A stretch of DNA of 64,000 nt from an uncultured delta proteobacterium (GTDB taxonomy: Bacteria > Desulfobacterota > Desulfobulbia > Desulfobulbales > Desulfurivibrionaceae): contig CAIPYE010000007.1 of NCBI GenBank assembly GCA_903869265.1, positions 1-64,000 on the forward strand, given 5' to 3'. Positions 1 to 12,862 of this stretch are shown one piece after another. The notes under the pieces are model-generated. The model saw only the letters and a program-made list of their open reading frames with translations, was not told where the DNA came from and made no database searches. Each line of letters opens with the position of its first letter. Positions within the stretch are counted from its first letter, which is position 1. Position numbers and translations under genes: made by a program.

Positions 1-153
1 AACGTCGAAGGTAACCCGTGCGCCTTCCTGCAGGGATTTGAAGCCCTGGGCCTGAATTGCGGAATGATGAACGAATACATCCTTGCCGCCATCCTGCTCA
101 ATAAAACCAAAACCCTTTGAATCATTAAACCATTTAACTGTGCCTTCTGCCAT
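1..153 (-). CDS. Cold-shock domain protein (CspA family), 3' end outside window
   Basis: The reverse strand encodes [18 protein letters not shown] followed by the second RNA-binding motif VFVHHSAI, the RNP1 and RNP2 signatures of the CspA family. These small OB-fold proteins bind single-stranded nucleic acid and act as RNA chaperones. Only the first 51 residues lie in the window; a complete member has about 65-70, so the C-terminus runs off the left edge. The start is supported by AAGGAG eleven bases upstream of the ATG. A DEAD-box helicase on the same strand lies upstream, and such pairs often act together on structured RNA. Confidence 0.93.
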   Translation of the reverse strand, partial: MAEGTVKWFNDSKGFGFIEQDGGKDVFVHHSAIQAQGFKSLQEGARVTFDV

Positions 154-256
154 CTTGTACTACTCCTTTGTGCTCGGTTCCATGTAGGAACCACTTTGTT
201 ATAAAGTCGAAATATCGTTTGATATCCCGACTGGAGGTTTGGTTGCCCAAACCGAT

Positions 257-1519
257 TTACCGTCGTTGTGCGGGAACCGGGATGCCAAAATCAAAGGACG
301 AGGCCCTGGTACGCCTGTTTCTCCCCGAGCCAGCAGGGGCAGGTTTCTTTCTTATCGGCCTTTCGCCGCGAGCCTTGAGTGGTTCTTCAAGGTCGTGAGC
401 CTCAGCGACAAAACCGATGACGTCTCTGCGGATCATCTTTTTGCCCAGGGTGCGCTCGATGGATTGGATCATGCTGCCATCTTCGCGGGACGCCAGGGTA
501 AGTGCTTCTCCCGTCCGGGTGGCCCGGCCGGTACGGCCAGTCCGGTGTGTATATGCTTCGACCGTGTCCGGGACATCATAGTTGATAACATGTGAAATTC
601 CGGAGACATCAATACCGCGGGCGGCAATGTCCGTGGCAACCAGAACCTTGAAGGTTCCATTTTTAAAGCCGTCCAGGGCCTGTTGGCGCTTCTGCTGGGA
701 TAGGTTGCCCTGGAGAGAGGTGGCGCTGTGCCCGGATTTTTCCAGGTGCAGGGCAAGGCTTTTTGCCTTGTGTTTTGTCTTGGTGAAGATCAGGGTGGTT
801 TTCGTCTCTTCCTGGGCCATGATGCTTTTCAGCATGGCTGTCTTGTTCTCTTTTGTGACCTGAAAGAGTACGTGGGAGATGGTCGTCACGGCCTGGGTGT
901 GATTGATCTGGATAGTTACCGGGTCATGCAGGATGTCTTCCGCCAGATGGCGAATTTCCGCAGGCATGGTGGCGGAAAAAACAAGGTTCTGGCGCTGGGT
1001 CGGCAGCTGTTTCATGATCCGCCGGATATCCGGTAAGAAACCTTTGTCAAACATATGGTCGGCTTCATCGAGAACCAGAATCTCAACCTCCCGGAGGTTT
1101 ATGGATTTGTCATTCAAGTGATCAAGAAGACGACCGGGGCAGGCAACGATGATTTCCGCACCTTCTCTGATTTTTTTGATCTGACCGGGCTTGCCGACTC
1201 CGCCATAGACAACAACGCTACGCAGTCTGGTCTGTCCGGCCATGGTGCCGATATTCTCGTGGATCTGCTCAGCAAGTTCTCTGGTGGGAGCAACGATAAG
1301 CGCCCGTACTTTTTTGCGGGGTCCAGCCTGGAGGCGTTGCAGGAGCGGAAGCACAAAAGCTGCGGTCTTGCCGGTGCCTGTCTGAGCGAGGCCGAGGATA
1401 TCGCGGCCAGCGAGAATGGGAGGCATGGCCTCGCGCTGGATGGGGGTTGGAGAAGTATAACCACAGGCTTCTATGCCGGCAATTATTTGGGGGTGAAACT
1501 GAAACTCTTCAAAACTCAT
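257..1519 (-). CDS. DEAD-box ATP-dependent RNA helicase (RhlE-like)
   Basis: A 420-residue helicase of the DEAD-box family, which unwinds structured RNA using ATP. Motifs appear in the usual order: Q-motif region (GYTSPTPIQREAMP), motif I AQTGTGKT, PTRELA, motif II DEAD (VLDEADHMFD), motif III SAT, then the second RecA domain with ATDIAARGIDV and HRTGRTGRA. The C-terminal tail is basic (RPIRKKPAP, GRNRRTR), as in the RhlE group. The ATG at 1519 is preferred to an upstream alternative start because AAGGAGTT sits just before it. It is followed by the cold-shock gene on the same strand. Confidence 0.95.
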   Translation of the reverse strand: MSFEEFQFHPQIIAGIEACGYTSPTPIQREAMPPILAGRDILGLAQTGTGKTAAFVLPLLQRLQAGPRKKVRALIVAPTRELAEQIHENIGTMAGQTRLRSVVVYGGVGKPGQIKKIREGAEIIVACPGRLLDHLNDKSINLREVEILVLDEADHMFDKGFLPDIRRIMKQLPTQRQNLVFSATMPAEIRHLAEDILHDPVTIQINHTQAVTTISHVLFQVTKENKTAMLKSIMAQEETKTTLIFTKTKHKAKSLALHLEKSGHSATSLQGNLSQQKRQQALDGFKNGTFKVLVATDIAARGIDVSGISHVINYDVPDTVEAYTHRTGRTGRATRTGEALTLASREDGSMIQSIERTLGKKMIRRDVIGFVAEAHDLEEPLKARGERPIRKKPAPAGSGRNRRTRASSFDFGIPVPAQRR

Positions 1520-2080
1520 TAGAACTCCTTTGTTCAATTAGCGATGCGCTGTAATGGGAAAAGTCGCGCTGCATCGCGTAAGCGGTGTCTTTTTCAAGAG
1601 CACCAGATATTTTTTCGTTGATTTGGTATGGGTGCCGGAAGGTGCCAGGAATGATGCTTGGGTGCGGCAAGGATAAAATCGACAATGCGTCCGTCCAGGT
1701 ATGTTCCACTCTATTTTCTGTTTTTAACGAAGTTATGTTGTCGGCAGAAACTTTGAGGAGACTGACGAAGCAGGGGGAATAACACGGCTAGATGGATATC
1801 ATGAAGAGGTATTACTCTGTTTAAATTTATTTTCGTTCTAATAACATACTCCGTCTTTTCTTTTAATGCAACAGGAAAAACATTAAGGAGAATAAAGGTG
1901 TGGGTGTGGTGGGCTCCTTCGGGTTATAGTTGTATCGTGTGCGTCTGAGGACTATGGGGGGCATGGATTGTGCTGGCCGTCATGTGTGGGCTGAGATGGG
2001 CGGGATTTCTCTGGTCGGCGTTGAATGGCACAGGTTTTAAATATTTTTTTTGTCGATTGCCTGGCAAGGGTGAGAAAAAA
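1520..2080. other. Intergenic region, 560 bp, with one possible tiny leader ORF
   Basis: This gap separates the divergent helicase and BON-lipoprotein genes and should hold both promoters. It is AT-rich around 1800-1890. No long reading frame on either strand looks real. The only candidate coding signal is a 16-codon frame at 1898-1948 (GTG start, AAGGAG eight bases upstream) encoding MWVWWAPSGYSCIVCV. It is recorded as a finding, not as a gene. Confidence 0.5.
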
Positions 2081-2692
2081 ATGAACAACAATAAAAAGGA
2101 TGAGGTTTCCCCAATGAAATTGTTGATTTTTTTGATGGGAGCGTTTTGCTACTGTTGTATGCTGATGAATTTTGGTTGCGCTGCTGCTGTGGTGGGCGGA
2201 GGCGCGGCAGGCGGCTACGCGGTGGGTGGAGATGAGCGGTCTGCCGGAACGATGGTTGACGATGCGGCGATCACCGCCAAGGTCAAAAGCGAACTCATCG
2301 GGGAAAAAAACGTCAAGGCCCGGAATATTGATGTTGATACCGTCGCGGGGGTGGTGGTCCTTTCCGGTTATGTCGACTCGCAACAGGAGGCAAACAGGGC
2401 TGGTCTCATCGCCAAATCAGTGTCTGGAGTCGTGCGGGTAAAAAATGAACTTCGGGTTGGCTCTCGCACCATGGGCCAGGGTTTCGATGACAAGGTGCTT
2501 GGTGCGAAAATCAAGGCGAGGCTCATGGAGGAGCCCGGCATCAGATCGCTCAATATCGAAGTGGATGTTTACTCGGGCTCCGCCAATGTTACCGGCACAG
2601 TTTCAAGTCAGGAAATGAAGAAAAAGGTTCTCAATCTGATTCGTTCCATCGAGGGTGTCAGGGGAGTTGTCGATAACCTGCAGGTTCACTGA
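2081..2692 (+). CDS. BON-domain lipoprotein
   Basis: A protein of about 203 residues with an N-terminal hydrophobic segment ending in a lipobox-like sequence (MNFGC), so it is probably an outer-membrane or periplasmic lipoprotein. Two BON (OsmY/nodulation) domains follow: the first begins about DDAAITAKVKSELI and ends VVLSGYVDSQQEA, the second begins about DDKVLGAKIKARLMEE and ends VRGVVDNLQVH. BON domains are thought to bind phospholipid surfaces and help envelope integrity. The start is uncertain: the ATG at 2081 has AAGGGTGAG upstream, and a second ATG at 2114 would give a shorter, more typical lipoprotein signal peptide. Confidence 0.85.
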   Translation: MNNNKKDEVSPMKLLIFLMGAFCYCCMLMNFGCAAAVVGGGAAGGYAVGGDERSAGTMVDDAAITAKVKSELIGEKNVKARNIDVDTVAGVVVLSGYVDSQQEANRAGLIAKSVSGVVRVKNELRVGSRTMGQGFDDKVLGAKIKARLMEEPGIRSLNIEVDVYSGSANVTGTVSSQEMKKKVLNLIRSIEGVRGVVDNLQVH

Positions 2693-2773
2693 ACTTTGGG
2701 AAGTTTTTTTCTGGCGGATGCTGCCCTGTCGGAAGAATGATAATTTATGGGCAGGTCAACAGGGTTTTTTTCA

Positions 2774-3514
2774 ATGTCTCTGGCTTGTGATCGTCTTTGC
2801 GTTGTTCTGGTGGAGCCAAAAAGTGGTGGAAATATAGGCTCGGTTGCCCGGGTCATGAAAAATTTCGGTTTTGGCGAGCTGCGTCTGGTGCAGCCGCGTG
2901 CAAGTCATCTTGGGGCGGAAGCCCGTAATATGGCGGTGTCTGCCTTTGATCTTCTTGAGCGGGTCAAGGTGTACGAAAATCTGGCTCTTGCCCTGTCAGA
3001 CCGAAACCTTGCCCTGGGCACGACTCGGCGATTCGGTAAATATCGGGAGGAGCTGTTGTCTCCTGCTGAGGCGGCTAAAACAGCTGTTGGTCTGGCAAAG
3101 ACCGCCAAGGCGGCGCTTGTTTTTGGCCCCGAGGATACAGGGCTTAAGACCGAAGATCTGGATCTTTGCCAATACTGTGTGACCATCCCCACCCATCCCG
3201 ACTTGCCTTCCATGAATCTGGCCCAAGCCGTGGCGGTTTGCCTGTATGAGGCATCCTTGAAATTTTCTGCTCCGGTCGAGGGCAGGACGCGGGGGAAACG
3301 TCCTGCCCTGGGAAAGAACCTGGAAGCTATGTTTTCCCAGATGCGTCAGGTGCTTCTTGAGGTGGGTTTCCTCAATCCGCAGAACCCGGAACATCTGGTC
3401 CGTGCCTTTCGACGGATGCTTGCCCGTCAGGGTTTGACCGAACATGAGGTGCAGATTCTTCGGGGGCTGTGGGATAAGATTTCCTGGGTGCATCGGAGGA
3501 AAGGCGTGTCTTGA
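2774..3514 (+). CDS. trmJ: tRNA/rRNA 2'-O-methyltransferase, TrmJ type (SPOUT family)
   Basis: A 246-residue SPOUT-class methyltransferase. The N-terminal VLVEPKSGGNIGSVARVMKNFG, the central LVFGPEDTGL and the C-terminal IPTHPDLPSMNLAQAVAV are the SAM-binding knot motifs of the TrmH/TrmJ family. TrmJ methylates the 2'-O of residue 32 in tRNA. The C-terminal helical extension (about residues 170-246) fits TrmJ rather than the shorter TrmL. The start is not certain: the ATG at 2774 is chosen by comparison with TrmJ, but an in-frame ATG at 2747 has GGAAG upstream and would add nine residues. Confidence 0.87.
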   Translation: MSLACDRLCVVLVEPKSGGNIGSVARVMKNFGFGELRLVQPRASHLGAEARNMAVSAFDLLERVKVYENLALALSDRNLALGTTRRFGKYREELLSPAEAAKTAVGLAKTAKAALVFGPEDTGLKTEDLDLCQYCVTIPTHPDLPSMNLAQAVAVCLYEASLKFSAPVEGRTRGKRPALGKNLEAMFSQMRQVLLEVGFLNPQNPEHLVRAFRRMLARQGLTEHEVQILRGLWDKISWVHRRKGVS

Positions 3515-3570
3515 AAGAAAGGAACGAGTCTGCCGGTCCGTTACTTAGTTCGGTTTGATGGGGCAATAAA

Positions 3571-3601
3571 AAAAGGGTTTTGCAACAATGCGAAACCCTT
3601 A
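3571..3601 (-). terminator. Rho-independent terminator for the HU gene
   Basis: AAGGGTTTTGCA pairs with TGCGAAACCCTT around a short loop. On the minus strand the hairpin is followed by a run of seven T, so it should stop transcription coming from the HU gene. Confidence 0.75.
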
Positions 3602-3700
3602 TCTGCGATGGGACTTGAAGTTATGTTCTATCTTACTGTTATTTTGTAATTATTTGTATTGTTTATTTTTCTGTTACCCCCAGGCTATGCTTGATATCCC

Positions 3701-4042
3701 CTACCTTTTATTTTTTTTAGCCTTGGTAGTCTTGCACCCACATCCACAACCACCCTTCGCCTTTACCTTGACGCAGACTGAATCCTTCAGCTTCTGACCC
3801 GGCTTGAATTTCACAACCTTCTTTTCCGAAATTTTTATCTCTTTGCCGGTCTGTGGGTTACGTTCAGTACGTGCTGCCCGCTGGGTTACAGAGAAAGAGC
3901 CGAACCCGATTAGGGAAATGCTCTCGTCATTGGCCAGGGCTTTCGCAATGACATCCAGCGTAGAATTCAGGGTTTTTTCTGCTGCGGCCTTGGTGAGGTT
4001 TGATGCCTCGGCAATTTTGCTGACGAGTTCTGCTTTGTTCAT
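3701..4042 (-). CDS. HU-family DNA-binding protein with Cys-rich C-terminal tail
   Basis: Residues 1-88 are a standard HU/IHF protein: MNKAELVSKIAEASNLTKAAAEKTL, the SLIGFGSFSV strand and the arm region RNPQTGKEIKI, ending FKPGQKLKDSV. HU bends DNA and helps compact the nucleoid. What is unusual is the extra tail of about 24 residues, with cysteines at positions 90, 99, 101 and 103 (GGCGCGCK) followed by a lysine-rich end. Normal HU stops near residue 90. The start has GGAG upstream (TTGGAGAATAAGC). Confidence 0.93.
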   Translation of the reverse strand: MNKAELVSKIAEASNLTKAAAEKTLNSTLDVIAKALANDESISLIGFGSFSVTQRAARTERNPQTGKEIKISEKKVVKFKPGQKLKDSVCVKVKAKGGCGCGCKTTKAKKNKR

Positions 4043-4549
4043 GCTTATTCTCCAAGAGGGTTATGGTTATGTGGGGCGGGTAGTTCCCATAATGTCAAAT
4101 GCCGACCTCCGTGCAAGTAAGAAGATCACCAAGCACTACTTTCTCCTATGATATGTAAGTCGTTGCGAATTCTCCTATCTGTAGTTAACCCCATTTTTAT
4201 TTTTCTCGGAAACTAATAAGTCGCCAGCATGGTACATTTATGTAAGTTATAAATCTGTTGCCGTGTTTATTTTGCTCATAATTGTAATAAATATGTTTGG
4301 TTGTCGATCCTTCACGAGCACAATAAAACTATAAATAGCGCGCTGATACAACCAGATACAATCGAAATAAACATCATGGGAAAGAGCGGCACGCTTGTTG
4401 CTTTTGTTGTCAGATAACCGTCTGCGGAAGTATAGATTCATTGGGGCCGAATGGGGATGCTACTCCGGAAAAGGCGCGAAGCAAGAAAAAAGTGCTGCAG
4501 TTATCATCCAAAATCGACAGAGGAGATCAACCATGAAGAGGAGAGCGAG
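4043..4549. other. Intergenic region upstream of the ammonium transporter
   Basis: A 507-bp AT-rich region between the divergent HU gene and the ammonium transporter. Apart from the putative sigma-54 promoter at 4387-4402 and the leader that follows it, no convincing gene or RNA structure is visible. Confidence 0.5.
4387..4402 (+). promoter_or_regulatory. Putative sigma-54 (-24/-12) promoter for amt-glnK
   Basis: CGGCACGCTTGTTGCT matches the TGGCAC-N5-TTGCW consensus except at the first base, with the correct spacing of the GG and GC elements. It lies about 150 bp before the transporter start. Nitrogen-limitation control through sigma-54 and NtrC is known for amtB-glnK operons; no NtrC site was verified. 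Confidence 0.6.
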
Positions 4550-6548
<1,999 letters not shown>

Positions 6549-6572
6549 TTTCTGCCTGACAAGAAAGTGACA

Positions 6573-6614
6573 ACAGGCGGCGGATTCGCGAAAGTCCCGA
6601 ATCCGCCGCCTGTC
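6573..6614. terminator. Strong inverted repeat after glnK
   Basis: ACAGGCGGCGGATTCG and CGAATCCGCCGCCTGT form a 16-bp perfect stem with a 9-base loop. The downstream flank is C-rich instead of a T-run, so it may act as a transcript 3'-end stabiliser or a Rho-assisted terminator. Confidence 0.6.
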
Positions 6615-6639
6615 CCCCCGCAATTGGTAAAGAAGACGG

Positions 6640-7359
6640 ATGAAATTTCTGATCCTGCAACATACCCCCTGGGCCGGGCCCGGGCGGCTGCTTCTTGAAG
6701 CGTTCGGCAAGCACCGGCTCGAGTTTGATCTCGTCAAGGTCTGGCAGGATTGGATTCCAGACTTCAACGGCTATGGGGCGATCATTCTCCTTGGCGGTTC
6801 TCCCAACGTCGACCAGGAGGAGAAATACCCGTTTCTCGTGGAAGAAAAGCGGTTCATCAAAAGGGCGATTGGAGCAGATAAGCCCATCTTGGGCTTCTGT
6901 CTCGGCCACCAGCTGCTTGCCTCAATTCTCGGCGCCCAGATAGGGCCGAACTTCAAGCCGAGCATCGGTTTTGTTCAGGGACATCTCACCCATGACGGCC
7001 GGGAACATCCGGCGTTCAAAAATCTCGGCAAAAGCATTCCCATGTTCAAGTGGCACAGTCAGACGGTGCTGGAGCCGCTGCCCAAACATTTCTCTCTGCT
7101 CGCCACCTCGGAACAATGCCAGGTGGAGGCTTTCTCCCTTGAGCAGCGACCGCATATCCTTGGATTGCAGTTTGATAACCATGTCGCGGTTGCCGAGGAC
7201 ATCAGCCTCTGGCTGGAACAGGACTGGCAGTGGCTTGCCTCGTTCCGCTCCCTGGTGGTGCGGCCCGCCGATCTGCTGGCTGAGGCACGGCGATTACGGG
7301 TGCAGATATCCGATGATTTCCATCAGTTTTTCGGTGATTATCTGAGTCTTATCTCCTGA
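6640..7359 (+). CDS. Class I glutamine amidotransferase-like protein (GMP synthase-like)
   Basis: A 239-residue protein of the DJ-1/class I amidotransferase superfamily. The nucleophile elbow is clear (PILGFCLGHQLLA, Cys87), and an oxyanion region LLGGSPNV lies near residue 50. These domains release ammonia from glutamine, but many stand-alone members have unknown substrates. The usual catalytic His-Pro-Glu near the C-terminus (QFHPE) is replaced by LQFDNHVAVAED, so the triad may be rearranged. The position after glnK and before nifA suggests nitrogen metabolism, as an inference only. Confidence 0.75.
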   Translation: MKFLILQHTPWAGPGRLLLEAFGKHRLEFDLVKVWQDWIPDFNGYGAIILLGGSPNVDQEEKYPFLVEEKRFIKRAIGADKPILGFCLGHQLLASILGAQIGPNFKPSIGFVQGHLTHDGREHPAFKNLGKSIPMFKWHSQTVLEPLPKHFSLLATSEQCQVEAFSLEQRPHILGLQFDNHVAVAEDISLWLEQDWQWLASFRSLVVRPADLLAEARRLRVQISDDFHQFFGDYLSLIS

Positions 7360-7395
7360 TTGTGTCCCGGGGGTAAGGGTTGCAAAAAAGATGGA

Positions 7396-7434
7396 AGCCG
7401 AGTTTCCCTTTGTCAGGGGAAACTCGGCTTTTTT
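7396..7434. terminator. Bidirectional terminator between the amidotransferase and nifA
   Basis: AGCCGAGTTTCCC pairs with GGGGAAACTCGGCT. T-runs lie outside the stem on both strands (TTTTTT after the plus-strand arm, and AAAAAAG before the other), so it can serve both convergent genes. Confidence 0.85.
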
Positions 7435-7436
7435 GT

Positions 7437-9044
<1,608 letters not shown>

Positions 9045-9298
9045 GCGCTGTGTCTGCCCATTGTTGTGAGACGTTTGAGGGGGAAATTCTTTTGGGAAAG
9101 CTCCTGTGTATTGGATTAGCAATAAACGTTCCAATACTTCAAAAATGTAACATTTTTAACATGTATCGTTCTTAACATTCTGAAATAATAAGAAAATATG
9201 GTTTTATATTTCCTGTAAGAGATGGCGGGTATTTGTTGGTAGTTTTCTTTCGTGAAACATTTTTGTAACAAAAAGCCCACCCCTCCACTCTTCTCTTT

Positions 9299-9314
9299 TG
9301 TAGTCAAGTTTACA
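9299..9314 (+). promoter_or_regulatory. NifA upstream activator site for nifH
   Basis: TGTAGTCAAGTTTACA is an exact TGT-N10-ACA NifA-binding motif. It ends 99 bp before the -24 element of nifH, the usual spacing for NifA acting through DNA looping. Confidence 0.85.
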
Positions 9315-9377
9315 AAATGGAACAGGCGCGCTGATGGCCTTCGTGGCAAACATCCATAATAAATCAAATAATATTAA

Positions 9378-10331
<954 letters not shown>

Positions 10332-10413
10332 GGGACGGCTGAAAGCCTCGCGCTTGCAGCTCTCAACGAGAACCGAACCAGCAGCGAATAACACAAAAAA
10401 ATGGAGAAACACC

Positions 10414-10770
10414 ATGTTGACTATGATCAGAGCAATTGTCCGGCCGGAGAAAGCAGACAAGGTTCTTGCCTCCCTCATGGAGGCGGGCTTTCCGGCGGTT
10501 ACCAAATATTCCGTGGCCGGTCGCGGCAAACAGCGCGGCATCAAGATCGGCGAGGTTACCTACGACGAGTTGCCGAAGGTAATGCTGATGAGCGTTATCA
10601 ACTCCGCGGACAAGGATTTTTTCATCGAAACCGTGATGAATACGGCCCGCTCCACCGGCAAGGGCGCCTTCGGCGATGGCAAGATCTTCGTTTCCGAGGT
10701 TGAGGAATCCTACACCATCAGCTCCGGAGTCAAGGAAACCGCCTATGCAGCAGAAGGGGTGGCGCCATGA
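10414..10770 (+). CDS. nifI1: Nitrogenase PII-like regulator NifI1
   Basis: A 118-residue PII-family protein. Its location between nifH and nifD, with NifI2 next, identifies the NifI1/NifI2 pair known from methanogens, Clostridia and sulphate reducers. The complex binds NifDK and blocks it unless 2-oxoglutarate is high, giving rapid post-translational ammonium switch-off. The N-terminal MLTMIRAIVRPEKADKVLASL and the T-loop region GRGKQRGIKIGEVTYDELPK are of the NifI1 type and lack the uridylylated tyrosine context of GlnB. It overlaps nifI2 by four bases. Confidence 0.95.
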   Translation: MLTMIRAIVRPEKADKVLASLMEAGFPAVTKYSVAGRGKQRGIKIGEVTYDELPKVMLMSVINSADKDFFIETVMNTARSTGKGAFGDGKIFVSEVEESYTISSGVKETAYAAEGVAP

Positions 10771-11141
10771 AAGAGGTCATCGCCGTCGTGCGGATAAATA
10801 TGATGAATCAGACCAAGCAGGCCCTCACCGACTGCGGGGTTGACGCCTTCTTTGCCCACGAGGCCCACGGCCGCGGCATGGGCTTTGTAAGCCCGGCCGT
10901 TCTGGAAGGGACGGTGCAGGGGTATGAAGAGGCGGCCGCGCTTTTGGGGGAAAAGGGCAAGCTCTACCCGAAACGGATGATCACCGCAGTGGTGGAAGAC
11001 TCCATGGTGCCTTGCGTGGTGGAGACCATTATCAATACGAATCAGACCGGCATGCCTGGCGACGGCAAGGTTTTTGTTTTGCCCTTGAGCGATGCGGTTC
11101 GGGTCAGAACAGGCGAGACAGGCGCTAAGGCCATCTCATAA
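10767..11141 (+). CDS. nifI2: Nitrogenase PII-like regulator NifI2
   Basis: A 124-residue PII-family protein starting with MKEVIAVVRINMMNQTKQAL and ending in the PII signature VRVRTGETGAKAIS. It overlaps nifI1 by the ATGA junction, so translation is probably coupled. With NifI1 it forms the 2-oxoglutarate-sensing inhibitor of dinitrogenase. No draT or draG gene is seen in the window, so this pair is the only visible route for switch-off. Confidence 0.95.
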   Translation: MKEVIAVVRINMMNQTKQALTDCGVDAFFAHEAHGRGMGFVSPAVLEGTVQGYEEAAALLGEKGKLYPKRMITAVVEDSMVPCVVETIINTNQTGMPGDGKVFVLPLSDAVRVRTGETGAKAIS

Positions 11142-11153
11142 GGAGGAAAGACA

Positions 11154-12794
11154 ATGGCAACAGCAGCAAAGAAAAAGCTGGTGCAGTGGGGTCCTGCCGA
11201 GGTCAAGGCAGCACTCCTTGAGAAGTATCCGCCCAAGGTAGGCCGTAAGCGCGCCAAGCAGATCATGATCAATGAGGCGCAGCAGAACGAGACCCCGGAG
11301 TTCACCGCTAATGTGCGCACCATTCCCGGCATCATCACAATGCGCGGCTGTACTTATGCCGGATGCAAGGGCGTTATCATGGGCCCGACCCGAGATATCG
11401 TCAACCTGGTGCACGGTCCCATCGGCTGCAGTTTTTATGCCTGGCTGACCCGCCGCAACCAGACCGATGCAGGTCCGGACGGGGAAAATTACATGAACTA
11501 CTGCTTTTCCACGGACATGCAGGAGCAGGACATCATCTTCGGCGGCGAGAAGAAGCTGGCCCAGGCGATCCAGGAGGCGTACGACCTCTTTCATCCCAAA
11601 TCCATCGCCGTGTTCGCCACCTGTCCGGTTGGTCTTATCGGTGACGATATCCATACCGTGTCCAAGAACATGAAGGAAAAGTTCGGCGACTGCAACGTGT
11701 ATGCCTTTTCCTGCGAAGGGTACAAAGGGGTGAGTCAGTCTGCCGGCCATCATATCGCCAACAACCAGGTGTTTCGTCATCTGGTCGGGCAGAACGACGA
11801 GGTGAAACCGGGCAAGTACAAGATCAACCTCTTGGGCGAGTACAACATCGGCGGCGACGGCTTCGAGATCGACAGAATTTTCAAGAAATGCGGGATCACC
11901 TGCATCTCGACCTTTTCCGGCAACTCGACCTATGACCAGTTTGCCTCCTCCCATACTGCGGATCTCAATGCGGTCATGTGCCACCGGTCCATCAACTATG
12001 TGGCGGACATGATGGAGACCAAATACGGCATTCCCTGGATCAAGGTGAATTTCATCGGAGCCAAGGCCACGGCCAAGAGCCTGCGCAAGATTGCCGAATA
12101 TTTCGGCGAAAAGGAGCTCATCGACACGGTGGAAAAGGTTATTGCCGAGGAGATGCCCGGGGTTGAGGCGGCTCTGGCCGAAATCACCCCCCGGACCGAG
12201 GGCAAGACTGCGATGATGTTTGTCGGCGGCTCACGGGCCCATCATTACAAGGAACTCTTTGACGAGCTCAAGATGAAAACCATCTCCGCCGGCTACGAGT
12301 TTGGGCATCAGGACGATTACGAGGGACGCCAGGTGCTGCCCAATATCCAGGTGGATGCGGACAGCCGCAACATTGAAGAGATCGAGGTTGAGCCGGACGA
12401 AGCGCGTTTCAAGCCGCGCAAAAGCGACAAGGAAATGAAGGCCCTGGAAAAGGCAGGCTATAAGTTCAAGCATTATGACGGCCTGGCCGCAGACATGGAC
12501 AAGGGCACGCTGATCATCGACGATCTGAATCAGTACGAGGCCGAGAAACTCGTCGAATTGATGAAGCCGGATATTTTCTGTGCAGGCATCAAGGAGAAGT
12601 ACTCCATCCAGAAACTGGGCGTGCCCATGAAGCAGCTCCACAGTTACGATTCCGGCGGTCCCTATGCCGGGTTCCTGGGAGCGATCAACTTCTACAAGGA
12701 GATCGACCGGTTGGTGAACTCCAAGGTCTGGGGCTATATGAAGGCTCCGTGGCAGAAGAATCCCCAGCTGTCGGCTTCGTATAACTGGGAGTAG
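11154..12794 (+). CDS. nifD: Nitrogenase molybdenum-iron protein alpha chain NifD
   Basis: A 546-residue alpha subunit. P-cluster cysteines lie in RGCTYAGCKG, HGPIGCSFY and FATCPVGLIGDD. The FeMo-cofactor ligands are the cysteine in AVMCHRSINYV and the histidine in LHSYDSGGPYAGF. An insertion at about residues 400-450 (SRNIEEIEVEPDEARFKPRK and onwards) makes the protein longer than Azotobacter NifD and is typical of the clostridial/methanogen-like group that also carries NifI genes. The neighbouring nifE, nifN, nifB, nifV and mod genes support a molybdenum enzyme; no anf or vnf G subunit is present. AAGGAGGAAAG precedes the start. Confidence 0.98.
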   Translation: MATAAKKKLVQWGPAEVKAALLEKYPPKVGRKRAKQIMINEAQQNETPEFTANVRTIPGIITMRGCTYAGCKGVIMGPTRDIVNLVHGPIGCSFYAWLTRRNQTDAGPDGENYMNYCFSTDMQEQDIIFGGEKKLAQAIQEAYDLFHPKSIAVFATCPVGLIGDDIHTVSKNMKEKFGDCNVYAFSCEGYKGVSQSAGHHIANNQVFRHLVGQNDEVKPGKYKINLLGEYNIGGDGFEIDRIFKKCGITCISTFSGNSTYDQFASSHTADLNAVMCHRSINYVADMMETKYGIPWIKVNFIGAKATAKSLRKIAEYFGEKELIDTVEKVIAEEMPGVEAALAEITPRTEGKTAMMFVGGSRAHHYKELFDELKMKTISAGYEFGHQDDYEGRQVLPNIQVDADSRNIEEIEVEPDEARFKPRKSDKEMKALEKAGYKFKHYDGLAADMDKGTLIIDDLNQYEAEKLVELMKPDIFCAGIKEKYSIQKLGVPMKQLHSYDSGGPYAGFLGAINFYKEIDRLVNSKVWGYMKAPWQKNPQLSASYNWE

Positions 12795-12804
12795 CAGGAG
12801 TTCT

Positions 12805-12828
12805 GGGGGCAGAGGAACATCTGCCCCC
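12805..12828 (+). other. Intercistronic hairpin between nifD and nifK
   Basis: GGGGGCAGA and TCTGCCCCC form a 9-bp stem with a 6-base loop just after the nifD stop. No T-run follows, so an RNA-processing or stability role is more likely than termination. Confidence 0.6.
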
Positions 12829-12862
12829 CACCCCAAAAAACAGAGTAATCGAGGATACAACA

